A stretch of 31,913 bases of DNA from the NCBI GenBank assembly GCA_000320545.1, contig ADNK01000415.1:42501-74413 (forward strand), read 5' to 3'. Both the position numbers and the translations under genes were made by a program. Shown one piece after another: positions 21,597-31,843 of this stretch. A model generated the notes under the pieces. It was not told where the DNA came from. It saw only the letters and a program-made list of their open reading frames with translations, and ran no database searches. Within the stretch, counting starts at the first letter, position 1; each line of letters begins with the position of its first letter. This DNA is from Bigelowiella natans CCMP2755. Its lineage: Eukaryota > Cercozoa > Chlorarachniophyceae.

Positions 21597-23873
21597 GCCA
21601 CTCTCCATTAGAAAGCGAAACGTGTATGTGTGGTGCAGGTGCCTAAAAAGTTCTGGGACAAGGCATCGCAGTTTCTCCTTGATTGGTTTGTGGAGTTCTA
21701 CAACAAGAAGTTTCCGGAAAGGCCTCTAGATGCGATGGACCTCACATTATATGACCAGGATGGAAAAGTATACCCCAGCGAGGCCGTGATACAGGAATGT
21801 TTCAGCCACAAACAGGAGGTTGTTCTGCGCTCCAAGAAGGAAATGGTAGCCATTGCAACATCAGAAAAAGCTTCCGAGGGCAAGGATGAAAAGGCCGACA
21901 CCCAAATCAAAGAAGAGACGATACCAGCACTTACCGGCAAAGCCATGACATTAAACTCAATGGTTGATATGGAAAATCCGGATGAATTCTCTAAAGCAGA
22001 GGAGAGAACAGAGAAACAATATAGAACTCTCAAGTCGAATCACGGGCTGCAGGCAGAGGTAACTCTGAAAGCCGCATTCAAAGTCACGGATCTTTGCATA
22101 GCCCAATATAAGCTTGATCGAGTCGATGAGGTTCTTGCCGAGATCGAAGGCGCTTGTTCGGCAGATAAGTCATCGGATAAGTACACCAAATTTATCCAGA
22201 TGAAAGCGTTTTGTCGCTGGAAGCAGTCGAGGTTCAAAGAGGCCCTTAAACTATTCGAAGAGATGAAGAATCGGGTTAGTGAAGTCACCCTTTCGTTCCC
22301 AGGAAGGGGGTTAAGTAACATTCGCTTTCTTCAGGTTGGATTGTCGTCTAAACTGTTGGAGAACATGGGGCATACGTATAATAGTCTTGGAGACTACGAC
22401 AAAGCACAAGAGAGCTTCCAAAAGGTAGTTTCACTGCTGCCGTTTTGACAGATGTGTATCAGCACCATCATTACATCATTGCATCATTGCATCATTGCAT
22501 CATTGCTCATCATCAACAACTCTCTAGGCCCTAGATCTTGTTGATGTGGAGTTGAAGTTGAATCCCGAAGCAGACAGTCACAAGGGGGGTCTCTACATGG
22601 GGCTAGGATTGGTGAAGAAGAGACGGGTCAGCTTCCCTCAACACCCTTTGTGTTGTTGGCAATTATTTGAACATACCGTACGTTCCAGGGCAAGGTGGAA
22701 GAGGGCTTGGTTGACCTGAAAAGATCCCTGAAATGGTATCAAGATACAACAGGGCCGAAACCCCATAGTTTGTGCGCAAAGGTCCTTCAGCGTCGTGATA
22801 CCTTTCCAGCGCTTCTCCCCCCCCCCCTCCCCCCCCCCTGCTGCTGCTGGTGCTTATGAACATAAAAAATATAAGCTACGACCGTAACATGGCGTCTAAC
22901 TTTTGAATTATAATCATTGTACGCATACTATGAAACCAGGCGCACATGTCGGTCGCACATGCCTATGAGGACCTGAAAGATTGGAAGAAAGCAGCTACTC
23001 ACATGGAGCTTGCTGTGGATATCTTCCAAAAAACCTGTGGAAACAGCAGTCCCCTCACTGGGAATGCTCAAGGAGCTCTTGGAAAGGTAAGAAGACATTA
23101 TCCTATGTCCAATCTGCCAACATCACCAGAACTACGTCATCATCGTTACAACGGCCGTTTGTGTGCTATATGCTAGGTGCTCTTGGAACTTAACAAGCCC
23201 GAGGCAGCATGGGAAGCACTTGTTGCTGCTTTCGAAAATGAGGTAGGTCGGCATTGTCCGACATCATGACTAGGAAATAGCTTGAAATAAAAATGAAAAC
23301 TGGTCATCTTGCTGCGGGTTTTTATGAAAAAAATGACGTCTGGTTTATGCCGCGAACATAAGCGGTGAATTCAGTGTGATTTAAAGTCCACTCTATCACA
23401 GAAGATGCTGGCTTTTATACTACTATTATGCAGCAATTCGTTTACAATGACTGATCCTATCAGCAACCATCGTTTAGAGAAATGATCGATATTCTCAGGT
23501 GAAGCACGACTCACTGAAAGTATTCACACTCTTCGAGCACGCGACACTGATATACAAATTGTGCACTTCCAAGACAACATCTCCGAAGGATGTTCAAGTT
23601 CTTGTTCCATCGCTTATGCTTCTCGATGAGAATATCGGGCAGCAGATGGTATCGGGGTTAGTCAAGCGGGACGGAAATGTTGGTGCTCTGTACAAGTCAA
23701 TGGCAGAAGTTGCAATTGTGGCTCAACACTACAGGATGTCGAATACGTTTCTCTGCAAGGCGCTAACACATTTTGGAGAGGAGAAGAGTTTCGACTGTGG
23801 CTCATTGATCACTGAATGCCGCAATGTCTTGGTCTTAGTCAACGATCTGATTCGGAAAGGAATCGGAAATTGA
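21435..23873 (+). CDS. TPR-repeat protein with unrecognised N-terminal domain, eight exons
   Basis: Exons 21435–21506, 21639–22274, 22335–22424, 22528–22626, 22689–22781, 22940–23086, 23177–23242 and 23499–23873, all phase 0, total 525 residues. The N-terminal 90 residues (MPLRIILSFKCPTDQKYEAS, KFWDKASQFLLDWFVEFY) form a compact domain I do not recognise. A charged linker follows, then helical repeats with TPR spacing and residues: AFCRWKQSRFKEALKLFEEM, MGHTYNSLGDYDKAQESFQK, AHAYEDLKDWKKAATHMELA, and ELNKPEAAWEALVAAF. TPRs are scaffold repeats, and this arrangement resembles kinesin-light-chain-type arrays without specific evidence. The intron 22275–22334 is exactly 60 bases without a stop, so it could be misread as coding; its TTTCTTCAG end and TPR spacing favour removal. 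The first intron holds a GT run and the third a CATCATTG tandem repeat. Confidence 0.75.
21558..21593. repeat. (GT)n microsatellite
   Basis: Perfect GT run of about 35 bases in the first intron of the TPR gene. Confidence 0.95.
22466..22506. repeat. 8-bp tandem repeat, CATCATTG unit
   Basis: About five near-perfect copies of an eight-base unit in an intron of the TPR gene. Confidence 0.85.
22816..22839. repeat. poly-C tract
   Basis: Run of C broken by one T, followed by a short CTG run, within an intron of the TPR gene. Confidence 0.85.
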
Positions 23874-25153
23874 TGCGAGTTGTCAAAATTGTACTGGTGC
23901 GAACGTTTGCTGACTCTAGTGCCCGACATCGAACTCGTCTGTAAACCAAATGCTAGTTGTAATATAGAATGGTGATTAAATTCTGGAAAAATTTGTTCGT
24001 GCGGTGAATGTTGCTAGGTTAATGTGCGAGAGCTTGGTTAGACTCATGAGATGCGTTACAGAAGCTTAGCAAGCCTGGATCATTGCCAGACTGATGCGTT
24101 GTGGGAGTGATTTGCAGCGCTCAGCCGCGACGCTGGCGGGCGATCTAGCGATCTAGCGATGCACGCTTGTCTGACAGTGATTGTCGCTGAAGTTTGAATC
24201 TGCAAGCTGTGCGCTAGCTATAGCTCGTGTAGCGATCGACATCAGTCTGTTTTTGGCTTTCGTAATGAACCTAGCTAGCATAGCTAGAAGCTAGAAACAT
24301 TTACAAACTACATTCGCATGTGTCGCAACCTGCTCTAGCGCTCATGCTGAACACACCCAGGCTATGTGCACAGCTAGTACGTAGCAATGACAAGTACTTG
24401 CTCTAGTTGCATGCTAGCAAGACAGAGCCTGTATGACACTGCTAGACTGGACTGCCTGTGATCGCGATTTCGCTTGTGCAGCAAAAATTGCATTCATTGC
24501 ATCATCATTGTTACACCTTTCGCCTCTTACGCTAACATAAGTGGCTCGATTCTTGCACACATAGTATGTCAGTTGCCATTTGCATGGCGCATACAGATTT
24601 GTGACCCCCTTTTGGCGATGCACACCTGCTTTGATGCAGTGCATGCTGGCGGCATGCTAGCTGTGCCAATGAGATTGGTAGACATGCACAATGTCACGTG
24701 GCCGGCCTTGCCATGCTAGCATGGCTAGATGGGTGTGCGCGCGCGCACGTGCGTGCGTGTGTGTGTTTGCTAAAGATGTGTGCAACAGTAGCTGCAATTC
24801 GCCCGCACACGCACTGGAAGTCACTGTAGTTGCCCTGCACTGCGACACTCTAGCACTGCTACTTCATCATTTTTATCATGGCTTAATCGTGATGGGACAA
24901 GGGAATGTACCAGGCATGCACTAGATTGTATCTGACAACTCAGAATAAAAAATTGTAATTTTCATGACATTCTGTACTTCTACTCACAGTGATCGATGCA
25001 CGTCAGCGAACAGTGCTCAGTAGTAGGTGCTAGAATCATGCAATCTCATTTAAAATGGATTAGACTTTGATGTCATACTGAGGACGTTCATTCAAAAACA
25101 CCCAGGTATTCTAGGACTACTAACAGTAGCATCTGGATATCTACCGAAGAGCG
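23874..25153. other. gene-free CTAG-rich spacer between convergent genes
   Basis: Lies between the 3' ends of the TPR gene and ATG9. Rich in CTAG, GCTAGC and GCATGC words (for example about 24200–24430 and 24650–24730), with a GCGC/GT alternating purine-pyrimidine run at about 24735–24768. No exon chain or RNA gene is seen. Confidence 0.5.
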
Positions 25154-27857
25154 CTATCTACTCTCCATCTCGATATCTATTTCATCATCTTCGTAAACAC
25201 TCTCAAGAGCGGCGAACAGCTTTGTCTTCTCTTCAGCGGCCTCCTTGTTTTTTGCAAGGTTGGCGTTTCCTCCTTCTCGGAGTATTTGAGAAAAGCTGCA
25301 TCTCAACATAATGTCACTATCAGATAGAGTTTTCGATTCTTCCATTTGGGACGATTTTATACTGCCTCTCATGTACTGGGACAGAGACAACTGCGAAGCA
25401 GCTGCTTGATCATCACTCTCTTGCTTCGGATGTCTCCTAGGATTGTTGCTTCGCTTCATGTCAACGACGGTCTCCCGCTGCTGCTGCTGCTGCTGCTGCT
25501 TCTGAAGACTCACGAAACGATTCTTTGTCGGTTGTGAGTTCAAAGCCGTCAACAATGTGGCTCCTGTCTGATCTGTCTGGTAGTAAGGATGATTACAAAG
25601 AAAGGAGACCAGAGATTTTTCAAGCTTTCCTTGGTTGCTTTTGAAAGGTTCTAAGTATTGCTCCTCGAGCTCTGCTCTGTCTGCAAATGGCATTTTGGCC
25701 TCTGCATACTTCCTAATGATACGAGAATTTTGCAACTCGGTGGTACTACTTTTTATGTTAGAACCAGTTCTTTTATTGTCACCATGTCTCAGCTGCTGCT
25801 GCTGCTGCTGCCGTCCAACTTGCGCATCCTCGTCTTCTTCATGCTGCTGATGCTGTGCATATCGCAACCGAGAAAATTTTGCTAAATCAAATACCGCAGG
25901 ACCACACACATCCCCAACTCCGTCTAGCTCGACTGTCAGTTGCTCGATGCAACGAAGGATAGCTTCGGCGCGGCTTGGTAGGTAACAACATAAAATCAAT
26001 GGAGTGGTGATGACGCAGAGGATTTCACCCAAGAAAACTTGTAGTGTGGGTTTGAACATATCACCGAACGCGTTTCGAACAGAGACCTCATGAAACCTTT
26101 TTCTCCATTCGACAGGGCAGTAGTGTGTGTGCTTCACAACTTCGGCCATAGCTTCATGGGGGTTGAAGATGTCAATGGACTCGGGAATCATGGACCTTGA
26201 GACTGCGAGGATAGCAGTGAACACCGCTAGGTACCATATCAACGATCGATCACCAACGTAAACGTTCAAAACTGATCTCGAGCCGGTAAGGGACAGGATC
26301 AAGAGAGCGCCAACCACTGCTCCAGAAACATACGCTACACATTGCGCGACGATGGTTGAAAGATTCATTGGGAACTGGTTAACATAGTTTTGTGCCGGTG
26401 CTAGGCTCGCTCTTAAACGCCTTTCGAAGAAGTGGGGAAGTTCGTTGTATTCTTGGAGGTGCCATTTCGCGTATAGTGTCCATTCGCGTGGACCCAGGGA
26501 AGATCTTTTTGAATGGAATTCTTCAAAATGCCTCAACACAAAATGTATCACCAAGAAAATAGCGATGAATGGCATGAAGATGAGGTTTATGATCCCCATC
26601 GTAATAAAACGGCGTTTTAACTTCGCGATCCCGTCATTTAAATTCAGATTCTCGGAGTAGGAATAGCCTGAATTAGAGTCAAGAAAATCTTTCACGGAAA
26701 ATTTTTCGTCGAACATGGCATTTAGGATGCAGACTCGGAGGTTCCACTCTAACGTCGAGCCGAACACCCCGGAGTGCTGACCGAAGATAAATGTTTCAAT
26801 CTTGAAGACCCCGGTATTCACCATGGCAATCATGTAGTTTTCCTTGCGCATAATCCGATTTGTGATATCTGCCAACCAAAAAGTCGAAGAAAAAATCAAC
26901 CATCTACATACAACAGGACTAATTACAATATGATGGTTGTCCGTGACAGAGCTCAGCTGCTGCTGCTACTGCTGCTACTGCTGCGTCACAGAAGTTCATT
27001 GAAAATTATGTCAAATTTTGAAGTATTAGCCCTCCTGTATTTGGTGCCTACCTAAGGAGTCGCGAAAGTCCTTAACGACACAGAGTTGGACCTTTTTCTG
27101 CACCTTTACTAGTCTTTCCAGCACTTCATGCCATTGTAGCATAGGAATTTCCTCCTAAAATAAGTTTGCATATCCAAGTATTTCACATCTAGATTTTTTT
27201 TTTGAATGCTACAATTAATCAAAAATGGTGTTTTGGCACGGCGTTTGAATTACATCCTGAATTTCCAGTCGTTGGGAGTAGAAGGTAGACATTTGCCAAC
27301 TCTGTGACAAGACGAAGAGAGAATCTACTGCATTCCATAACCAATATACACTAAATATAATGAAGTAGAGTACGACGATAACTCCACCGAAGTTCAAGCT
27401 GAAAGGAAAACCAGATCGTCAGAAACGTGTCATACTAATGGCCAACAACAAACTTACTTGCTAAGGGCGTTCGCTCTGATAAGGCGATCGCATGATGATT
27501 GGTGGCACTCCACAACTGCCGACCAGTCCACGAAAAGTAAGAGGAATGTAGAGAAACATATTGTGAAGGCGAGATTTCTGATGGATAAATTGATTGTTAG
27601 CGTCTTCGTTCTGATAGTAGCAAAGAGATTGTGCTGCATTACATCAATTTGGTTATCCGTTTTAACACGATGCACCAGAAACCGTTTTCGATATAGTACA
27701 TATACACGTTCGAGCAGAACTCGTCCAAATTTTTAACGGGCTGCAAAACATCGACACGAATATTATCAGAACCGAGCTGTTTGTTCACCACAGCAATAGA
27801 ACGAAATGATGATACCGCCCAGGTTCGCTCGGGGGAATCCGCCTCTTCTTCATTCAT
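25154..27857 (-). CDS. ATG9: autophagy protein 9 (ATG9 lipid scramblase)
   Basis: ATG9 is the multispanning lipid scramblase carried on Golgi-derived vesicles that seed the autophagosome membrane. Five exons: 27857–27643, 27577–27458, 27398–27254, 27154–27052 and 26868–25154. All phases agree, giving 765 residues (family 700–1000). Conserved blocks in order: NLDEFCSNVYMYYIENGFW, the first helix FSTFLLLFVDWS, a second near VYWLW, WHEVLERLVKVQ, the signature NRIMRKENYMIAM, KRRFITMGIINLIFMPF, FHSKRSSLGPREWTLYAKW, ELPHFFERRL, VVKHTHYCPVEWR, TTPLILCCYLPSRAEAI, and VDGVGDVCGPAVFDL. The cytosolic C-terminal tail carries two Gln runs (25793–25810 and 25478–25502) and an acidic end. The start is the first ATG in frame at 27857. 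The open frame extends beyond 26868 only into intron sequence. It is divergent from TRAPPC5. Confidence 0.95.
25478..25502 (-). repeat. polyglutamine-coding CAG run in ATG9
   Basis: A nearly pure CAG run on the coding strand encodes consecutive Gln residues in the ATG9 C-terminal tail. A second, shorter run lies at 25793–25810. Confidence 0.9.
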
Positions 27858-28359
27858 CCGATCTTCATAAAGCAACGATTTTATTACGGTGGTCTGAACA
27901 TTGTTCTTGCAAATTTACCGTAGGCAGCCTCTATCATTTTAAAGTGTTCCGATGGAGGAGAGCTTATTTTGCCGCTGCTGAGTTGATCGTTGCCAAGTTT
28001 ATCGCTTTAGAAGAACCGCATTAACCTGCACATGTGCAAATGGGTTTGAATGTATACACTGCAGTTCATGCCTAGCAGCTCACGCCCCACAGGCGATAAT
28101 ATGTCCCAATATTCTTTCCATGCATCATCCATCCTAAACTACCGGATGCTTCCCACTCTGACACCTTTCTGTTCGCTTTACGAGAGTAGTCTTGTTGGTA
28201 TTTTGCAAAGAAAATAACATTTTTACATGTCGCAGGTAGAACATAGCCTCAACAATGAACCGCATCAAAAGGAAGAGCCTTATTTTTTCCTTTACCGATG
28301 TCGCAGATTTCATTTCTCCTCCATTCTTGTTTCTTCCTCGGTGGTGATACGAATTCGGA
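27858..28359. promoter_or_regulatory. divergent promoter region, ATG9 / TRAPPC5
   Basis: The 502 bases between the two start codons must hold promoters for both outward-transcribed genes. I see no exon with splice-site support and no clear TATA element. Short open frames exist on both strands but lack any motif. Confidence 0.45.
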
Positions 28360-29177
28360 ATGGACGGCAAGAAGGGTTCACGATCTACAATTGATGTGCC
28401 CCTCAGCCGTGGGAACTCAAGGGTAAGTATTCTTCGCTATTATAACCCTAAAGACAATACTTTCACCAAATTGCTTTGCAAAACGCCTCGGAATGAATAG
28501 CAACATGATCGAATAGGTGAGCTTGAGTGCCTTTGCATACGTGTTTTCTGAGCTGGTCCAGTATTGCCAATCGCAAATAGAAAGAGGCGAAGATTTAGAA
28601 AAAAGGTGGACTTGATATTCCGCTAGGCTGTATGGAAATCTATGAAGTAGATGTATATTTTACTTCAGGCTTTTAGAAGCTGGTTATGGGGTGGGACTAC
28701 GCACGTTAGAACTGCTTTGCTTTCGTGAGAAAGGATGTAAAAAAGAGAAAAATGTGATACAAATCCTCAACTTCATCCGAACGGTTGTATGGAAGAGTTT
28801 ATTCGGAAGGCCTGCTGACGACCTCCAGATTAGCCATTCAAAGAAGAACGAATGTAGTCTAATATGATTCACTGAATCAATTGGACTCGTGACATTAAAT
28901 ATTTTTCTCAGATTACATCTATGACGAGGAACCAATAATTTGTAAATATATCTCTCAACCAAATTCCGAAAGATGCGCAAAGTTTGCGGCCGGAATAATT
29001 AATGGAATCCTCGACGGGGCAGAATTTGTAAAATCCATTTTCATTTGTTGCTCTTGTAATAATATTGCTTCATTAATACGAAATTAGCCCTGCGAAGTGA
29101 ATGCGGTACGGAGCAAGGAGAAAGTTGTGTTCGTGATATCATTTGGTCAGAAAGTGATTGCAAGAGAAAACAGCTAG
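28360..29177 (+). CDS. TRAPPC5: TRAPP complex subunit 5 (Trs31 homologue)
   Basis: A core subunit of the TRAPP tethering complexes, which act as exchange factors for Rab1/Ypt1 at the Golgi and on ATG9 vesicles. Exons 28360–28422, 28517–28605, 28669–28853, 28912–29027 and 29088–29177 agree in phase and give 180 residues, close to the usual 180–190. Conserved blocks: the N-terminal DVPLSRGNSR, VSLSAFAYVFSELVQYCQS, GYGVGLRTLELLCFREKG, NFIRTVVWKSLFG, EYYIYDEEPIICKYIS, CAKFAAGIINGIL and the closing VFVISFGQKVIARE. The first exon is only 21 codons and ends at a strong GTAAGT donor. No long open frame covers this gene, so it is easy to miss. The start is the first ATG and matches the family's N-terminus. 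Confidence 0.93.
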
Positions 29178-29838
29178 ACTGTGGTAGGAAAACTGTTTGC
29201 CTGAATGCCTAGGTAGGAATGCCAAGAGAGCTAGCCACGTACAGTCGTCGGGAAATCCTCATGTCTGTTCATGCTGAACAACTTGCCGTCTGCTGGTGTT
29301 CTAGGTCGCCAGCTTTACTTTCAACGGTCATTTATGTGAGATGCTATCTAGTCTGCATTGGAGTGGACCCATGCATTAAATGCTGCCAGCATAATCTAGT
29401 AATCCACGGTCTAATGCATGCGCAACTGTTGAATTTGATATGTGAGAAAATTTTTCAATTACACCGTGTCGGCTCTGCATTTCAGCGTAGACACTAGTTA
29501 GACGCATGCACGGTTGATTCGTAGATAGAAGAGCAGCAGGCATGTCTATAAAATATGTGTAAGAGTTGGTGTGTAGACAGCCAGACCTAGCAGAGACTGC
29601 TAGCTCAAATGAGAGGCAAACATGCGCCAGGCCACAGAGGCGCACGTGATGGTGTTTGATATAGTTAACGTACATGACTGTGCGGCTCCCCTAATAAATT
29701 TGAAAAACAAAATCATGCATCGTAGTAATATGATAGACACAGTAACATCACAGATATCAGCTATGTGTCATGTTGTCATGAGCATCCTCGAGTTGTCAAC
29801 AATGAATGTGAATGTGGGCCACCTAGCTGTCCCATGCA

Positions 29839-29857
29839 CATGCGCTTTCTAGCTTTG
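29839..29857 (+). repeat. dispersed 19-base repeat, copy 2
   Basis: Second exact copy of catgcgctttctagctttg, also found at 20055–20073. Confidence 0.8.
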
Positions 29858-30204
29858 TTAATTTCTAGATTTGCTCATGTTCTCACACATGCACATACAT
29901 GCAACATTGATCTTGTTGCTCTTTTGACGGTTCGTGATCCACCAAGGCACTGGTTTGTGTCCATCACATGGAACACATGCACGCCGCACCGCATTTTCAT
30001 CGCATCTACTAGTCTAGGCATGCTAGCACTGTAGCATGCATACATGCGAACAAATGAAGACATCACAACAGAACAAACGAACATGCGAACAAACATTGCT
30101 CAATGTGCAATCTGTGGCCGCTGCTAATTGGCTTTGCATGGCTACATTGCTAGATTGGGGCGAGCATTTGAAAAATATTTAGTCACATCGTTACATCCGT
30201 CTCA

Positions 30205-30237
30205 TGCACTGCTAGACTGCTAGACTGCTAGACTGTG
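30205..30237. repeat. CTAGACTG short tandem repeat
   Basis: Three to four tandem copies of an eight-base CTAGACTG unit. Two-copy versions occur near 19880 and a related form near 24440, all in the CTAG-rich spacers. Confidence 0.8.
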
Positions 30238-30434
30238 CACATGCACATGGTCATGTGGTCACACATGCAGTCACACGTGTGTGTGTGTGCGCGCGTGCTG
30301 TGATGTGCGCGCATGTGTGCACCAGCGGCGGGTCAAATGAACACATGCATGTGTGCGTAGAGCATTAGCGAGCATGGCACGCAGCACGTTGCGGAGTGAG
30401 CTGGTTAGCTGCTGTGAGTGCCGTTGATGGTTCA

Positions 30435-30819
30435 TCACTTTCCCAATGCTCCATCCCCAACAGCCACACCCAATGCATTCCTCTTGGTTCGCATGTCAGG
30501 CAGTTCCTTCCACCCCGCCGACACATCCTTCAAATCCAGATGCTCCCCAGATTCATTGCCACACCCTCCAACCGCAAACAACTTGCCATCCCCAACAGCC
30601 ACACCCAAACCAAACCTCACAGTCCCCATGTCAGGCAGTTTCTTCCACCCGGTGCCATTTTCCCTCCTTCAAATCCAGATGCTCCCCAGATTTCAGATTC
30701 ACACTCCTACCTCCATTTCCACCAATTGCAAACAGTTTTCCATCTCCAGCAGCCACACCCAATCCACTCCTCTCGGTCCCCATGTCAGGTAGTTTTTGCC
30801 ATTCTGCTGATGACTCCAT
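30435..30819 (-). pseudogene. kelch-repeat fragment, frameshifted and truncated
   Basis: The minus strand encodes three tandem kelch-type units, recognisable from W-x-x-LPDM at the start, GLGVAxGDGKLFAxGG in the middle and SGEHLDLK at the end. Kelch repeats form the blades of beta-propellers used for protein binding. The DNA itself repeats: CATGTCAGG (plus strand) occurs at 30492, 30627 and 30781. The first spacing, 135, is a multiple of three. The second, 154, is not, so the reading frame is broken near 30640–30660 between units one and two. The third unit stops shortly after GDG at 30435. A full propeller needs about six units, so this is a remnant or a broken copy. A sequencing error at one base could explain the frameshift but not the early end. 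Confidence 0.6.
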
Positions 30820-30927
30820 CGCGCTTTCGTCGTTTGTGTGAGTTTTTAGCAGATTTCACCGCAACTTGAAAAAGGAGTACGCCAAGTCGAAACAGATCCC
30901 TATTTGAACGTGCGACATCGATTTTTC

Positions 30928-30931
<4 letters not shown>

Positions 30932-30985
<54 letters not shown>
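30932..30985 (+). repeat. (CT)n microsatellite in the leader of the SURP gene
   Basis: Perfect CT run of about 53 bases ending 42 bases before the ATG at 31028. It is either in the 5' untranslated region or just upstream of it. Confidence 0.95.
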
Positions 30986-30987
<2 letters not shown>

Positions 30988-31027
30988 TTAAAAGGAATCC
31001 TCTCCCCACGCAGAGCTCAAACCAAGC

Positions 31028-31530
31028 ATGAGCTACGGATGGGACGGACGAGGGGAAGGGAGGATGCCATATCCGAACAACCAGCACAGTGCAGCACCAC
31101 ATCATCATCAGCAGCAACTACATTACCCAGGACCTCCCAATCACCCCCCCGTCCATGCTTATCACCCCCAAGGAACAACGCACTTTCCACCCCAAGAATC
31201 TCAAGCGCCTCCTCTTCATCACCCTCATACAGGGGCAATGTACTGGCCAGCTGCAAGTACTACCACCCATTTAACGAACAACCAATCAGTCCATCATCCT
31301 ACACGGCTGCAGCCCCCCCCTCCTCCAAGTGCTAACAATGTTGCTGGGCAGCTTGCCAACGACGCCAAACAGGGCCCTCAAGGTGAGATAATGATACCGT
31401 CACGCAAATATTCATCGATACTTAGTCCATGGCAGTAAATTTATGACATCCCGACCCCCCCCCGTCTGCCTTCCCCCCTATCTTGCACTACACACACACA
31501 CGTACACATTGTGTGTATGTGAGTGAGCGA

Positions 31531-31565
<35 letters not shown>

Positions 31566-31777
31566 TGTGTTTTGCGTGTGATGATGTGTTATTGTTCTTC
31601 CAGACGAGAAAGAACGAATTCTGATTGAGATGACAGCAAAGAAGGTGCACGAGGGCGGCCCGCCATTCAAAAAGATGTTGTATGCAAAGCAGAGGACGAA
31701 TCCAAAATTTGCGTTTCTATTTGGTAATAATAACGCTTATGTTATGAATGGTGGTGCGCACACACACACACACACAC

Positions 31778-31843
<66 letters not shown>

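Larger units (their letters stand above)
29178..30434. other. gene-free CTAG-rich spacer
   Basis: No exon chain is seen. Contains a tandem of CTAGACTG units (about 30205–30237), many GCATGC and CATGCACATG words, a GT/GC alternating run (about 30275–30320), and the second copy of the 19-base dispersed repeat (29839–29857). Confidence 0.5.

Noticed and set aside
22275-22334. Sixty in-frame bases read as coding in the TPR gene
   Set aside because: They begin GTTAGT and end TTTCTTCAG, and removing them restores TPR spacing. A 60-base intron keeps the frame open by chance.
22466-22506. Tandem 8-bp repeat considered as a CRISPR-like array
   Set aside because: Units are contiguous with no spacers and lie in a eukaryotic intron.
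24691-24924. Plus-strand frame in the spacer after the TPR gene
   Set aside because: Much of it is translated GT/GC alternating repeat and CTAG-rich sequence; no motif or exon partner.
26869-26899. Upstream extension of the ATG9 last exon to an apparent start at 26899
   Set aside because: The extra residues are intron sequence. The family sequence resumes on exon 27154–27052, which joins in phase at 26868.
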